Shown here piece after piece: positions 28,532-38,536 of a stretch of DNA of 64,000 bases. The DNA is from Clostridiales bacterium (GTDB taxonomy: Bacteria; Bacillota; Clostridia; Oscillospirales; CAG-272), in contig JAAWQR010000006.1 in assembly GCA_022800625.1 (NCBI GenBank), positions 1 to 64,000 of the forward strand, written 5' to 3'. The translations under genes were made by a program, and so were the position numbers. Positions within the stretch are counted from its first letter, which is position 1, and every line of letters starts with the position of its first letter. Below the pieces are notes generated by a model that saw nothing but the letters and a program-made list of their open reading frames with translations, was not told the origin of the DNA and did no database searches.

Positions 28532-28540
28532 TAATAAAAC

Positions 28541-28580
28541 TATACCAACGGCTGTCTCTTTTGAGACAGCCGTTGGTATA
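28541..28580. terminator. Perfect 18-bp inverted repeat after tsf (terminator-like, no strong U-tract)
   Basis: TATACCAACGGCTGTCTC-TTTT-GAGACAGCCGTTGGTATA. Confidence 0.7.
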
Positions 28581-28679
28581 TAATAAAGACGCTTTGCTTA
28601 ATACTAAGCCGCTAAGGGAGTAATTTGAAACGCAACTAAAAGAGTTAGTGCGAATTATCTGTTGTTTGTGAGGAAAATC

Positions 28680-29186
28680 ATGAGAATACAATATAAAAAC
28701 TTAACGATCCGACAAGCAGACGTTTCAGATGTAAAATATCTTGTCATGTGGTGGAATGACGGAACTGTGATGGCACATGCGGGCTTTCCTAATGGCTTGG
28801 GAACGACCGAGAAAAAAGTCATCGAAGAACTCGGAAACGGCCGTATGGTTATTGAGGAAAGCGACCGTCTAATAGGTGAGTGCAATTACCGTAATATTAG
28901 TGACGGCGTTGCAGAAATTGGCATAAAAATTTGCGAAACCGATTGTCAAAATCGCGGCGTCGGCAGAAAGGTTTTAAGTATGCTGATTGGATGGCTGTTT
29001 CAAAACGGTTATTCCAAAATTGTTCTCGACACCAATTTGGAGAATACACGAGCACAGCATGTTTATGAATTTCTTGGTTTTCAAAAGGTGCGGACTAATA
29101 TCGATTCTTGGAAAGATCAGCTTGGTCGACTTCAATCTTCTGTAGATTATGAATTAATAGAAAAGAATTTTAATAGCTATATTTAG
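28680..29186 (+). CDS. GNAT-family N-acetyltransferase
   Basis: 'ETDCQNRGVGRKVLSMLIGWLFQNGYSKIVLDTNLENTRAQHVYEFLGFQKV'. Confidence 0.88.
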   Translation: MRIQYKNLTIRQADVSDVKYLVMWWNDGTVMAHAGFPNGLGTTEKKVIEELGNGRMVIEESDRLIGECNYRNISDGVAEIGIKICETDCQNRGVGRKVLSMLIGWLFQNGYSKIVLDTNLENTRAQHVYEFLGFQKVRTNIDSWKDQLGRLQSSVDYELIEKNFNSYI

Positions 29187-29405
29187 AAATAGTTAAAGCT
29201 TATCGCAGTTCTTGTTTTCGGGAACTGCGATAATGTGTTTATACCCATAATAAGAAAGCAACTGTATTGATAATTTCCGCAAACAAGTATATGATGTAAT
29301 TCATTTTATCGAGTTATACCGTATACTTATATAAAAACTTACTTATATGATGTTGTGAAAGACGAAAGTCCTTTATTTATGCTTTTGAAATGTGTGGTTG
29401 TCTGG

Positions 29406-30584
29406 TTATTCCGGTATGGCAATGTCACCGTCAACAAGTGTTCCTTTATACATCGAATACGCTCTGCTGATTTCATTTGCTTCGGAAATTTCACCGTCAT
29501 AATTTACAGCGACAGTATCACCAACCGTAATGCCGGTGCATTCGATACATCTTTTTATTCTCATATCATTGGTGTAAACTTTATATATAGTTCTGTCTTC
29601 TTTATTTGTGCAGAGGATGCTGTCATCAATTAACACATAGCCATCGCCGATTTCGGTAAGAGTTCCCGATACTGTTGATGTATACGGATTAAATTCAATC
29701 TCAACAGAATTATTTTTAGCATAATCAATGATCTTTCCTGCGGCATCCTTACCAATGAAATAGGTATAGCTGAAATCGAAGATGTTAGTTGTAAAATAAC
29801 CGTCCTCGGAAATACAAACTACTCTCTTATATACTCCCAAGGCATCAGACGTCACTGTGAAGGAAAGATAACTGCGATCGTTTCTCTCAAAAGAATCAAA
29901 TTCATCACACAGTGCGGCATCCTTGCATTCAGAAAGAATATCTAAAATATACGAGTCATCACTTATGCGAAAATTGCCCGCTTCATCAAATCCTTTACAT
30001 ACCGTAAAATCATTTAGCTTGAGATTTTGAGGTAATCCATAAAGCTCCATCATTTCTCCAAGAGAGAGAGGCCTTGACGCATCGTTATACGCATATACAT
30101 AATACGCACCGTCTTTGCCTGCAGCAATAAGTTTTTCCTCAGATACATCATTGATCTTGTATACTTTAAAGGTTTCGGTATATTTTCGATCGGTATATGA
30201 GTCAGTACCTTCCGCATCACAGTAACCAAGCTCCTCGGAGAGCACATCCTCCGAAACAGGATTCATCAGCTTAATGGCGTACTCTTTGCCGTTGTAGTAT
30301 ACGGCAGTATATTTTTCTGAGGCAGTTTTATACTCCCAAGGCCATTCTATATCGGCTTCTTCCCCGGATATAAAATACTTGTATTTATTGTGACTGGTAG
30401 TACTTTCCTTGAAAAATGACGGAAGTATTGCCGTTCCCGCAATTATCAGCACAGCAAAGCAAGCTGCAACAGTACCACATTTGAGCAGATTGAAGCGCCT
30501 TGATCTCCGCCCGCTCTCTGCGGCGGCAGTAATTAGATCATCGTCAATGTACCCGACAGCCTTTATAATTTTCGGCACTTTCAT
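29406..30584 (-). CDS. Single-TM protein, putative anti-sigma factor partner of the adjacent ECF sigma factor
   Basis: 392 aa, TM near N-term; ATGA overlap with the upstream sigma gene. Confidence 0.65.
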   Translation of the reverse strand: MKVPKIIKAVGYIDDDLITAAAESGRRSRRFNLLKCGTVAACFAVLIIAGTAILPSFFKESTTSHNKYKYFISGEEADIEWPWEYKTASEKYTAVYYNGKEYAIKLMNPVSEDVLSEELGYCDAEGTDSYTDRKYTETFKVYKINDVSEEKLIAAGKDGAYYVYAYNDASRPLSLGEMMELYGLPQNLKLNDFTVCKGFDEAGNFRISDDSYILDILSECKDAALCDEFDSFERNDRSYLSFTVTSDALGVYKRVVCISEDGYFTTNIFDFSYTYFIGKDAAGKIIDYAKNNSVEIEFNPYTSTVSGTLTEIGDGYVLIDDSILCTNKEDRTIYKVYTNDMRIKRCIECTGITVGDTVAVNYDGEISEANEISRAYSMYKGTLVDGDIAIPE

Positions 30585-31144
30585 ATTTCAACGCCCTCCT
30601 TTATCAGATAATCTTTTAGTTTGTTTCGGGTATAGAACAACATGTTCTTTACCTTACTTTCGGTAAAAGAATAGCGCTTTGCAATTTCTGTGATAGAATC
30701 GAAGAAATAATATTTTCGTATAAAGACGTTTCTGCTCTCTTCTTTTTGACTGCGAAGAAAGCTGCTGATCAGCTTTCCGATATCATCATCGCTCATGTCG
30801 ACAGCGCATTTTTCATCCGGCAAAACAGTTTCAAGCTCCTCTAATGATACAAGCATATCTGCCGATCGTTTCTCCCGCTTCATAAATTCCAACCGTCTCA
30901 GCGACAGATTTCTTGCAATCTTGCAGATAAATGCCATAAGGTTATTTGGTCTTGCGGGCGGTATTGCATTCCATATGCCAACGTAAGTATCATTAACACA
31001 TTCTTCGGAATCTTCAGAATTGTTCAGAATATTATAAGCAATACTGCGGCAAAGCTTTCCGTACTTTGTATCCGTTTCCTTGATCGCCTGCTCATTTCTT
31101 TTAAAATAAAGTTCAATAATTTTTAGGTCATCCACATTGTTCAC
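30581..31144 (-). CDS. ECF-type RNA polymerase sigma factor
   Basis: 'SEECVNDTYVGIWNAIPPARPNNLMAFICKIARNLSLRRL' and C-terminal HTH 'DSITEIAKRYSFTESKVKNMLFYTRNKL'. Confidence 0.9.
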   Translation of the reverse strand: MNNVDDLKIIELYFKRNEQAIKETDTKYGKLCRSIAYNILNNSEDSEECVNDTYVGIWNAIPPARPNNLMAFICKIARNLSLRRLEFMKREKRSADMLVSLEELETVLPDEKCAVDMSDDDIGKLISSFLRSQKEESRNVFIRKYYFFDSITEIAKRYSFTESKVKNMLFYTRNKLKDYLIKEGVEI

Positions 31145-31261
31145 CTCCCCTTTATTTGATTCAAAAGCGCTTTCACTTATAAGTACGTTTTTTTCGGCTT
31201 TGGTCTTAAAACAACATAAATTTTTACGGCAACGCTGGAAGTGATGTCCTCAGACGAAAAC

Positions 31262-31285
31262 AAAAGTCCCATTACAGGGACTTTT
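31262..31285 (-). terminator. Terminator of the methyltransferase gene
   Basis: Minus strand AAAAGTCCC…GGGACTTTTGTTTT. Confidence 0.75.
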
Positions 31286-31766
31286 CTATTTTAAGAAGGT
31301 AGGTTTTTATATCGATTCCGCCGGCATATCCTGTCAGATTGCCGTCTGAGCCTATAACGCGGTGACAGGGAATAATAATCGAGATAGGATTATGCCCTAC
31401 AGCACCTCCGACAGCCTGCGCAGACATTTTACGAATTCCCGTTTGCGCGGCAATTTTATCAGCAATTTCACCGTAAGTCATAGTTTTACCGAATGGTATT
31501 GTCAAGAGAATATCCCAAACCGACTTGCGAAACGGAGTTCCATCAGGGTTCAACTTTGGTGTAAAATCAGGCGATCTTCCGCTGAAGTATGTGTCAAGCC
31601 AACATACGGTTTCGTCAAATACAGGCAACCTCACCTCTTCGGCTTCTTTGATTAAGGAAGCGTCAAAATACTTCTGTCCGTCAAACCAAAGTCCTGTAAG
31701 CGATCTGCCGTCAGATGCAAATATGATTTTTCCTAAAGGGGACGCGTATTGATATGTATAGATCAT
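31272..31766 (-). CDS. ogt: Methylated-DNA--[protein]-cysteine S-methyltransferase
   Basis: 'NPISIIIPCHRVIGSDGNLTGYAGGIDIKTYLL'. Confidence 0.96.
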   Translation of the reverse strand: MIYTYQYASPLGKIIFASDGRSLTGLWFDGQKYFDASLIKEAEEVRLPVFDETVCWLDTYFSGRSPDFTPKLNPDGTPFRKSVWDILLTIPFGKTMTYGEIADKIAAQTGIRKMSAQAVGGAVGHNPISIIIPCHRVIGSDGNLTGYAGGIDIKTYLLKIEKSL

Positions 31767-32011
31767 GGTTTAAAAATCTCCGAATTTCCGAGTTTTTACT
31801 CATAATACCATTATAATCGAAAACCTTATAAATATCAAGAAGAAGCTTTGCTTTTCTGTATAGGATCTATGTGCGGCATTAAATAAAGAAATCAGTCAGA
31901 GGGGAAAATTTTTATGAGATAAAAACAAGCATTACCAATTTTATCGGTAATGCCATGAATTTATTTAATAGTGACTGCAATATATCATGTCTCAAATTTA
32001 AGTTTTTTATA

Positions 32012-32704
32012 TCATTTTTTCCACGGGCGTTTTTTATCCGTCCAGCCTTTATCTTTCCAATAATCCATGTCGGCTTTATTCCAGCCGTGCTTCTGCATCA
32101 CACGCATTACAGTGAAAAAGAGCTTAGTTTTTACAGACGGCTTGAGATGTTTTTGCTTTTTCAGAATTTTTTGTGCCAAATCGAACAGCTTCTTATCTAT
32201 TTTCAGTTTTTTCTGTTCGCTTACACGTTCCCATGAGACCTCCGCCACAGCGATGCCGTATGTATATTTTTTCGCGATTCCCCACCAAAAGGCACTGTCA
32301 GACATATCACGATTGGTGCTTTTTATCCCGGCTCCTGCGGCAGTGGAAATGCAGACGGCTTGCTTTGAAAACATTTTTTCCTCGGGACGATGCACCATCC
32401 ATCGCCAGCCGTAATGATCAAGCAGAGCTTTCATCGCTCCTGTTGTGTGATACACATATACGGGACTTGCGAGTATCAGTACATCCACATCATCGATAGC
32501 TTTTGTAATGGGGAAAAGCTTTTCATAATGTGGACATCTCATTTCCGATTCTGTGAAGCAGGCGGTGCATCCGACACAGAATTCGTCAAAATCCCTCGGC
32601 AGAAATATTTCAGTTATATCACCGTTCAGCTTTTCTGCCAAGCTATGTGCAATATGGTATGTAGAACCTTTATGGCTTTGCCCGTGTATTACTGTGATTT
32701 TCAT
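32012..32704 (-). CDS. Flavodoxin-like NAD(P)H-dependent oxidoreductase
   Basis: 'MKITVIHGQSHKGSTYHIAHSLAEKL', 'DDVDVLILASPVYVYHTTGAMKALLDHYG'. Confidence 0.88.
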   Translation of the reverse strand: MKITVIHGQSHKGSTYHIAHSLAEKLNGDITEIFLPRDFDEFCVGCTACFTESEMRCPHYEKLFPITKAIDDVDVLILASPVYVYHTTGAMKALLDHYGWRWMVHRPEEKMFSKQAVCISTAAGAGIKSTNRDMSDSAFWWGIAKKYTYGIAVAEVSWERVSEQKKLKIDKKLFDLAQKILKKQKHLKPSVKTKLFFTVMRVMQKHGWNKADMDYWKDKGWTDKKRPWKK

Positions 32705-32916
32705 GTTAATCTCCATTCCGCCGCCACAGCGGCGGCACAAATAGTTCATTAAATTCAACGTGTTATACACGCGCGGGTCTGCGAAGCAGACAAAAATGGG
32801 AATATATCCATTTTTCCACTTCACAAATAAATCTGTGAAGTCGGTGAATTTGGGCGTGAAATAGATGCACTATATTCCTGCAGTATCGTATCTTTCACTC
32901 TATTTCCTCAATGATA

Positions 32917-33795
32917 CTAAACGGTTCTCATGCGAACTGAAAGAAGTTCTATTAAAACAACTTCGGGACGGTTATTGACACGAAAGGGAATAATACTGTT
33001 TCCTATACCTCTGCTGACTATCATATTTGTATTCTCTTCAGAATAGATTCCCGCATCATATTTAGGAAACAGTCCCTGATTGGGTGCTGCCAAACCACCA
33101 ATGAAGGGCAGTCTGAACTGCCCGCCGTGTGCATGTCCGCTTAGTACTAAATCAATTTCGCTTTTTACATAAACATCAAACAGCTCCGGTCTGTGAGAAA
33201 GCAGTACCGTGTAGGAATCATCATTATCTTTCGTCATTTTTTGCAATTTGCTTGTCATGACTGCATCAGAGTCTCCGAATAGATAGTCTGTTTTGAAGGC
33301 GGGATCATCAACGCCAAGAAGTGTAATTGTTTTTCCGCCTGTTTCAATGCTGACAATGTCGTCTGCAAGAATAACTACTCCGAGTTCGATCAGTGATTTT
33401 TTAAAATCTTCATATTCAGATACACGGGATTCGTGATTTCCGCTCACATAGTAGCAGGGAGCTATCTCCATTGCTTTTTCGGCAAATTGCAAAGCGACAG
33501 TTATATCGGTTCTGCGTGAGTCTATCATGTCTCCCGTAATTGCTATTATATCAGGCTTCGCTTCGCTGAGTACGGAAATAAGTTTTTTATTATCCTTACC
33601 CGTTTCACTGTTATGCAGATCAGAAATCTGCGCTATCCGATACCCGTTAAATTCTTCAGGAAGTCTGTTGCTTTTTACCGTGAATTGATTAAGTTCAAGG
33701 GCTTTGTTGCTCCAAACGATCCAAATGATTAACACTGCAAAAATGATCGCAATGAGAGTAAGAATAAATATTATATTTTTTCGTTTCACACGCAT
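32917..33795 (-). CDS. Calcineurin-like metallophosphoesterase, membrane anchored
   Basis: 'IAQISDLHNS', 'DIIAITGDMIDSR', 'VSGNHES', 'LSGHAHGGQFRLP'. Confidence 0.93.
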   Translation of the reverse strand: MRVKRKNIIFILTLIAIIFAVLIIWIVWSNKALELNQFTVKSNRLPEEFNGYRIAQISDLHNSETGKDNKKLISVLSEAKPDIIAITGDMIDSRRTDITVALQFAEKAMEIAPCYYVSGNHESRVSEYEDFKKSLIELGVVILADDIVSIETGGKTITLLGVDDPAFKTDYLFGDSDAVMTSKLQKMTKDNDDSYTVLLSHRPELFDVYVKSEIDLVLSGHAHGGQFRLPFIGGLAAPNQGLFPKYDAGIYSEENTNMIVSRGIGNSIIPFRVNNRPEVVLIELLSVRMRTV

Positions 33796-34064
33796 ATACC
33801 ACATGTACCTCTTGAAATCACGACTTATGCAGATGTATATATCAAAGTTACTTGTAATCAGACCTGTATACATACAGTCACAGATCTGCGAAGCAGATCA
33901 AGCATTTGCTGTATATCTCAATCATATGAGAAATCCATCTATCTGTTTCTTCAAATTGTTCCGTTATAAGTTTTTGTAAGGTGAAAACTATTATAATTAT
34001 AGCACACAATAGCTGCAAACGCAATCTTAAATTAATAGGGAGCTTCTTTGTTTTATATACAAAA

Positions 34065-34096
34065 ACACAGCAGAAACTTTAAAGCATCTGCTGTGT
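34065..34096 (-). terminator. Terminator of purA
   Basis: Minus strand ACACAGCAGA…TCTGCTGTGTTTTTG. Confidence 0.7.
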
Positions 34097-34123
34097 TCTT
34101 TAATTTTAGTTATTTGTGATTTC

Positions 34124-35395
34124 TCACATCTCAATATACGCATCTCTGTCAGGACCGACGGAGATATATTTAACCTTGCAGCCTATCGCATTTTCAATGT
34201 ACTTTACATATTTCTGCGCGTTTTCGGGAAGATCCTCAAAATTACGGCAACTCGAAATATCTGTTTTCCAACCGTCAACATATTCATATACAGGCTTTGC
34301 ACGATCAAGCTTTGAGCCAACCATGAACTTGTCTGTTTCCACGCCGTCTACCGAATACTTTGTGCAAACGGGGATCTTGTCAAAATAAGAGAGAACGTCC
34401 ATTTTTGTAAGCGCTATGCAGTCAGCACCCTGAATCATGGCTCCATACTTTGAAGCGGGAATATCAAATCCGCCGACACGTCTCGGTCTGCCTGTAGCGG
34501 CTCCGTATTCTCCGCCTGCTTCGCGAAGTTCATCGCCTTCCTTGCCGAACAACTCGCATGTGAAAGGTCCTGCACCTACACAGCTTGAGTAAGCTTTCAT
34601 TATTCCGATAGTCTCATCAAGTTTTATGTGAGGAATACCTGCTCCGATAGGCGCGTAAGCCGAAATTGTCGAAGAAGCCGATGTAAACGGATATATACCG
34701 AAGTCAATGTCTCTGAGTGCGCCGAGCTGAGCTTCAAACATAACTGATTTGCCTGCATTTACAGCATCTGTGAGATATTCTGTCGTATCGCAAACATAGT
34801 TTAGGAGGGGAAGACCGAACTTTTCAAGCCATGAGATATTTGCTTCGGGGGTGAGAGCTTCAGATCCGTATCCGTTCTTTACGGTCAGGTTTTTCCACTC
34901 GATAATTCCTTCCATTCTTTCTTTTAAAGCGTTCATATCGAAAAGATCGCCCATACGGAATGCCTTTTTCATATACTTGTCCGAGTATACGGGAGAAATA
35001 CCGCGGCGTGTTGAGCCATAGCTGTTCTTACCGAGTCTGTCCTCTTCAAGGCAGTCAAGAAGCTTGTGATACGGCATACAGATTATAGCGCGGTCGCTGA
35101 TCTTGAGATGATCGGGAGTAATTTCGATACCTTTTTCACGAAGTCTACCGATCTCACCTGTCAGGTGCTCGATGTCGATAACCATTCCGGGACCCATTAC
35201 ATTTACGGTTTCATCTCTGAGTATTCCTGACGGGAGAAGATTGAGAATAAATTCTCCTCTGTCGTTGATTACGGTATGACCGGCATTGTTGCCGCCCTGA
35301 TATCTGACAACGACATCATATTTGTTTGCGAGGAGATCGACCATACGGCCTTTGCCTTCATCTCCCCAGTTTGTTCCGACTACTGCTGTTATCAT
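34124..35395 (-). CDS. purA: Adenylosuccinate synthetase
   Basis: 'MITAVVGTNWGDEGKGRMVDLLANKYDVVVRYQGGNNAGHTV'. Confidence 0.98.
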   Translation of the reverse strand: MITAVVGTNWGDEGKGRMVDLLANKYDVVVRYQGGNNAGHTVINDRGEFILNLLPSGILRDETVNVMGPGMVIDIEHLTGEIGRLREKGIEITPDHLKISDRAIICMPYHKLLDCLEEDRLGKNSYGSTRRGISPVYSDKYMKKAFRMGDLFDMNALKERMEGIIEWKNLTVKNGYGSEALTPEANISWLEKFGLPLLNYVCDTTEYLTDAVNAGKSVMFEAQLGALRDIDFGIYPFTSASSTISAYAPIGAGIPHIKLDETIGIMKAYSSCVGAGPFTCELFGKEGDELREAGGEYGAATGRPRRVGGFDIPASKYGAMIQGADCIALTKMDVLSYFDKIPVCTKYSVDGVETDKFMVGSKLDRAKPVYEYVDGWKTDISSCRNFEDLPENAQKYVKYIENAIGCKVKYISVGPDRDAYIEM

Positions 35396-35470
35396 TATAT
35401 TACCTACCCAATATTTATTTATATTTTGTAACGGTTTTACGCTTTTCAATGAAAGAGCGCAAGCTTATAG

Positions 35471-36901
35471 TTAAACTTTTATCGATACGGTGACTTTTTC
35501 AGTGTCCGCATATTTTGCAAGAATCGGACGAACAACATCGTTTAAGAATTCTTCCGTCTGCTCAGGCGCGCGACCGATGAAGTTCTCCTTCTTTATCAGA
35601 GGAGCAAGCTCACTTTCCGTCAGGTTAAATCTCTTGTCGTTCAGAATTCTTTCAAGCAGATCGTTTTCGCAGCCGTTCAGCTTTATTTGCTTTGCCGTAG
35701 CTACGGAATGCTCTCTTATAGCCTCATGAAGCTCCTGACGGTCGCCGCCGTTCTTTGTACAGTACATGAGAATGTTCTCGGTAGCCATGAACGGTATTTC
35801 TTCGTCAAGATGACGCTCTATTACTTTCGGATAAACAGTTCCTCCCGATATAACGTTGATGTAGAGAGACAAAACGGCGTCGGTAGCAAGGAACGCTTCG
35901 GGAACTGAAATACGTTTGTTTGCCGAGTCGTCAAGAGTTCTCTCAAACCACTGAGCTGATGCGGTGAGCGCAGGATTCAGAACATCTACCATAATGTATC
36001 TTGAAAGGGAAGCGATCCTCTCGCTTCTCATAGGATTGCGCTTGTAGGCCATTGCCGACGATCCTATCTGCTTGTCCTCAAACGGTTCGTCAAACTCTTT
36101 AAGATGCGAGAGAAGTCTGATATCGTTGGAGAACTTTGCAGCGCTTTGAGCTATACCGCACAGAGCAGAAAGAACGTTGTAGTCAACTTTTCTGGAATAT
36201 GTTTGTCCCGAAACAGGGTAGCAAGCATCAAATCCCATTTTTTCTGCGATAAGACGGTCAAGTTTTTTTACCTTTTCATGATCTCCGTCGAACAGCTCAA
36301 GGAAGCTTGCGCCTGTTCCCGTCGTACCCTTGCAACCGAGAAGCTTTAGGGCGTTTATCTGGAATTCAACAGCTTCGAGGTCAGATGTAAGATCCTGTAA
36401 CCAAAGCGTTGCTCTCTTGCCCATCGTAGTCGGCTGAGCCGCTTGAAAATGCGTATACGCAAGGCAGGGAAGATTCTTATGCTTCTCTGCAAAATCTGCA
36501 ACGGCTGATATACAGCTGATAAGCAGAGAACGGACTCTCACCAGCGCTTCTTTCATAATGATTATGTCGGTGTTATCTCCGACATAGCATGATGTAGCGC
36601 CGAGATGAATTATTCCGTGCGCACTCGGACATGCGTCGCCGTATGTTTTTACGTGTGCCATTACATCATGACGCACTTCGCTTTCATAAACTTTAGCCTT
36701 GTCGTAATCAATGTTTGAAATGTTGGCGCGCATTTCTTCGATTTGTTCTTCTTTAATGTCAATTCCAAGCTCACGCTCGCTCTCTGCCAGAGCAACCCAC
36801 AGCTTTCTCCATGTTGTAAACTTCTTGTCCGCAGAGAAAATATACTTCATTTCATCGCTTGCATATCTTGAACAAAGCGGACTCGTGTATACGTTATTCA
36901 C
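35471..36901 (-). CDS. purB: Adenylosuccinate lyase
   Basis: 'GSSAMAYKRNPMRSERIASLSRY', 'HLGATSCYVGDNTDI'. Confidence 0.97.
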   Translation of the reverse strand: MNNVYTSPLCSRYASDEMKYIFSADKKFTTWRKLWVALAESERELGIDIKEEQIEEMRANISNIDYDKAKVYESEVRHDVMAHVKTYGDACPSAHGIIHLGATSCYVGDNTDIIIMKEALVRVRSLLISCISAVADFAEKHKNLPCLAYTHFQAAQPTTMGKRATLWLQDLTSDLEAVEFQINALKLLGCKGTTGTGASFLELFDGDHEKVKKLDRLIAEKMGFDACYPVSGQTYSRKVDYNVLSALCGIAQSAAKFSNDIRLLSHLKEFDEPFEDKQIGSSAMAYKRNPMRSERIASLSRYIMVDVLNPALTASAQWFERTLDDSANKRISVPEAFLATDAVLSLYINVISGGTVYPKVIERHLDEEIPFMATENILMYCTKNGGDRQELHEAIREHSVATAKQIKLNGCENDLLERILNDKRFNLTESELAPLIKKENFIGRAPEQTEEFLNDVVRPILAKYADTEKVTVSIKV

Positions 36902-37060
36902 TCTGAATCTTCATCCTTTCAAAGGTATTATTCATACCTTACTATTTTACACCGATATTCTTTTTTTTTCTACACATATTTGTAACTTGACGCGTCTTTT
37001 TGACAACTTTGTCATTTTGATAAAAAAAAGCTGCTCATAACACTTGTTCTGTGTGTATAT

Positions 37061-38443
37061 TTACTGCTTATTTTCACTATCCTGCTGAGATTTTGCAAGA
37101 ATGCGAAGCGCATCATAGATGCCGCGCATTCCTGTTACGCCGTAAGATGCGCTTTTCTGCCTGTCGGGGACTGCTATCTGAGAAAAACCGAGTCTTGATG
37201 CTTCTGATATTCTCAGATCTATTGACGGAACTGAGCGAAATTCTCCCGCAAGCCCGATTTCTCCCATAACTATAAGTTCCATCGGAACGGGTATGTCCTT
37301 CAGAGAGGAAATAAGAGCTAAAATTATAGCAGCGTCAGCGGACGGATCGTCTATTCTCATTCCTCCGACTACATTGAGAAATACATCGTAGGTTGAAAAA
37401 CGGAGTCCGAGCCGTTTTTCAATTACCGCAAGTATCAGGCACATTCGGTTGTAGTCTATTCCGTCGGCTGTTCTTCTGGGAGTCGGGTACGATGTGGGTG
37501 TAACCAATGCCTGCACTTCCGCGATGATCGGGCGTGTGCCTTCAAGTATACATGCGGCGCAGCTTCCCGAAACGCCCTCCGGCCGTCCTTCAAGAAGCAT
37601 TGCGGACGGATTGTCAACGGAAATAAGACCTCCTCCGGTCATATCAAAAACTCCGATTTCATTTGTACTTCCGAATCGGTTTTTTATGGCTCTGACTATC
37701 CGGTGCGCTTGACTTCTCTCTCCTTCAAAAGAGAGAACTGCGTCTACCATGTGCTCTAGCACTTTCGGTCCTGCAATGCCGCCCTCCTTGTTTATGTGTC
37801 CGACGATAATAAGCGACACACCGTCCGATTTTGCTCGAGCAATAAGTCTTGAAGCACATTCCCTGACCTGAGTCACGCTGCCGGCTCCTGAGGCAACGGA
37901 CTGACAAACGAGGGTTTGAATGGAGTCTATTATGATAATATCAGGCGATACGCTTTGATATTCCTTCAAAATGTTTTCAATGAGTACTTCGTTTTGAACA
38001 TACATTTTATCCGGATTTACGCCGAGCCGTTCAGCGCGGAGCTTTAGCTGAGAGCGTGATTCTTCGCCTGATACATACAGAATTTTTGAACTGTCTCCGA
38101 GTCTGCCGCAAAGCTGCATCAAAAGCGTTGATTTACCTATTCCAGGCGCTCCTGCAAGTAGCACAGCAGAACCTGTTACAATTCCGCCGCCGAGTACGCG
38201 GTCAAACTCGCTTATACCTGTCGGAACTCTCATATATTTCGGAATGTCAAGCTCACGGAACGGCACGGCACGCTCGCCTGAAACACCCGTGATAGCAGAT
38301 ACGGCGGCTGACGCCTTTACAGGGGATGTGTATGTTTCTTCTTCAAATGAGTTCCATTCTCCGCACGACGGACACCTTCCGAGCCATTTCGGACTTTGGT
38401 AATCGCACTCTTTGCAGACGTAAATACTTTTCGGAGCTTTCAT
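37061..38443 (-). CDS. radA: DNA repair protein RadA
   Basis: Zinc finger 'CKECDYQSPKWLGRCPSCGEWNS', Walker A 'GAPGIGKSTLL', 'KNRFGSTNEIGVFDM', Lon-like C-terminus. Confidence 0.98.
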   Translation of the reverse strand: MKAPKSIYVCKECDYQSPKWLGRCPSCGEWNSFEEETYTSPVKASAAVSAITGVSGERAVPFRELDIPKYMRVPTGISEFDRVLGGGIVTGSAVLLAGAPGIGKSTLLMQLCGRLGDSSKILYVSGEESRSQLKLRAERLGVNPDKMYVQNEVLIENILKEYQSVSPDIIIIDSIQTLVCQSVASGAGSVTQVRECASRLIARAKSDGVSLIIVGHINKEGGIAGPKVLEHMVDAVLSFEGERSQAHRIVRAIKNRFGSTNEIGVFDMTGGGLISVDNPSAMLLEGRPEGVSGSCAACILEGTRPIIAEVQALVTPTSYPTPRRTADGIDYNRMCLILAVIEKRLGLRFSTYDVFLNVVGGMRIDDPSADAAIILALISSLKDIPVPMELIVMGEIGLAGEFRSVPSIDLRISEASRLGFSQIAVPDRQKSASYGVTGMRGIYDALRILAKSQQDSENKQ

Positions 38444-38536
38444 TTTTATTTATATTTTTGTAAGTGCCAAACAGAAAATATACGTTTTTGAGCGCTTGCT
38501 GTCCCGACTTACTTATCCTTTCTTTTTGTTTCCGTC

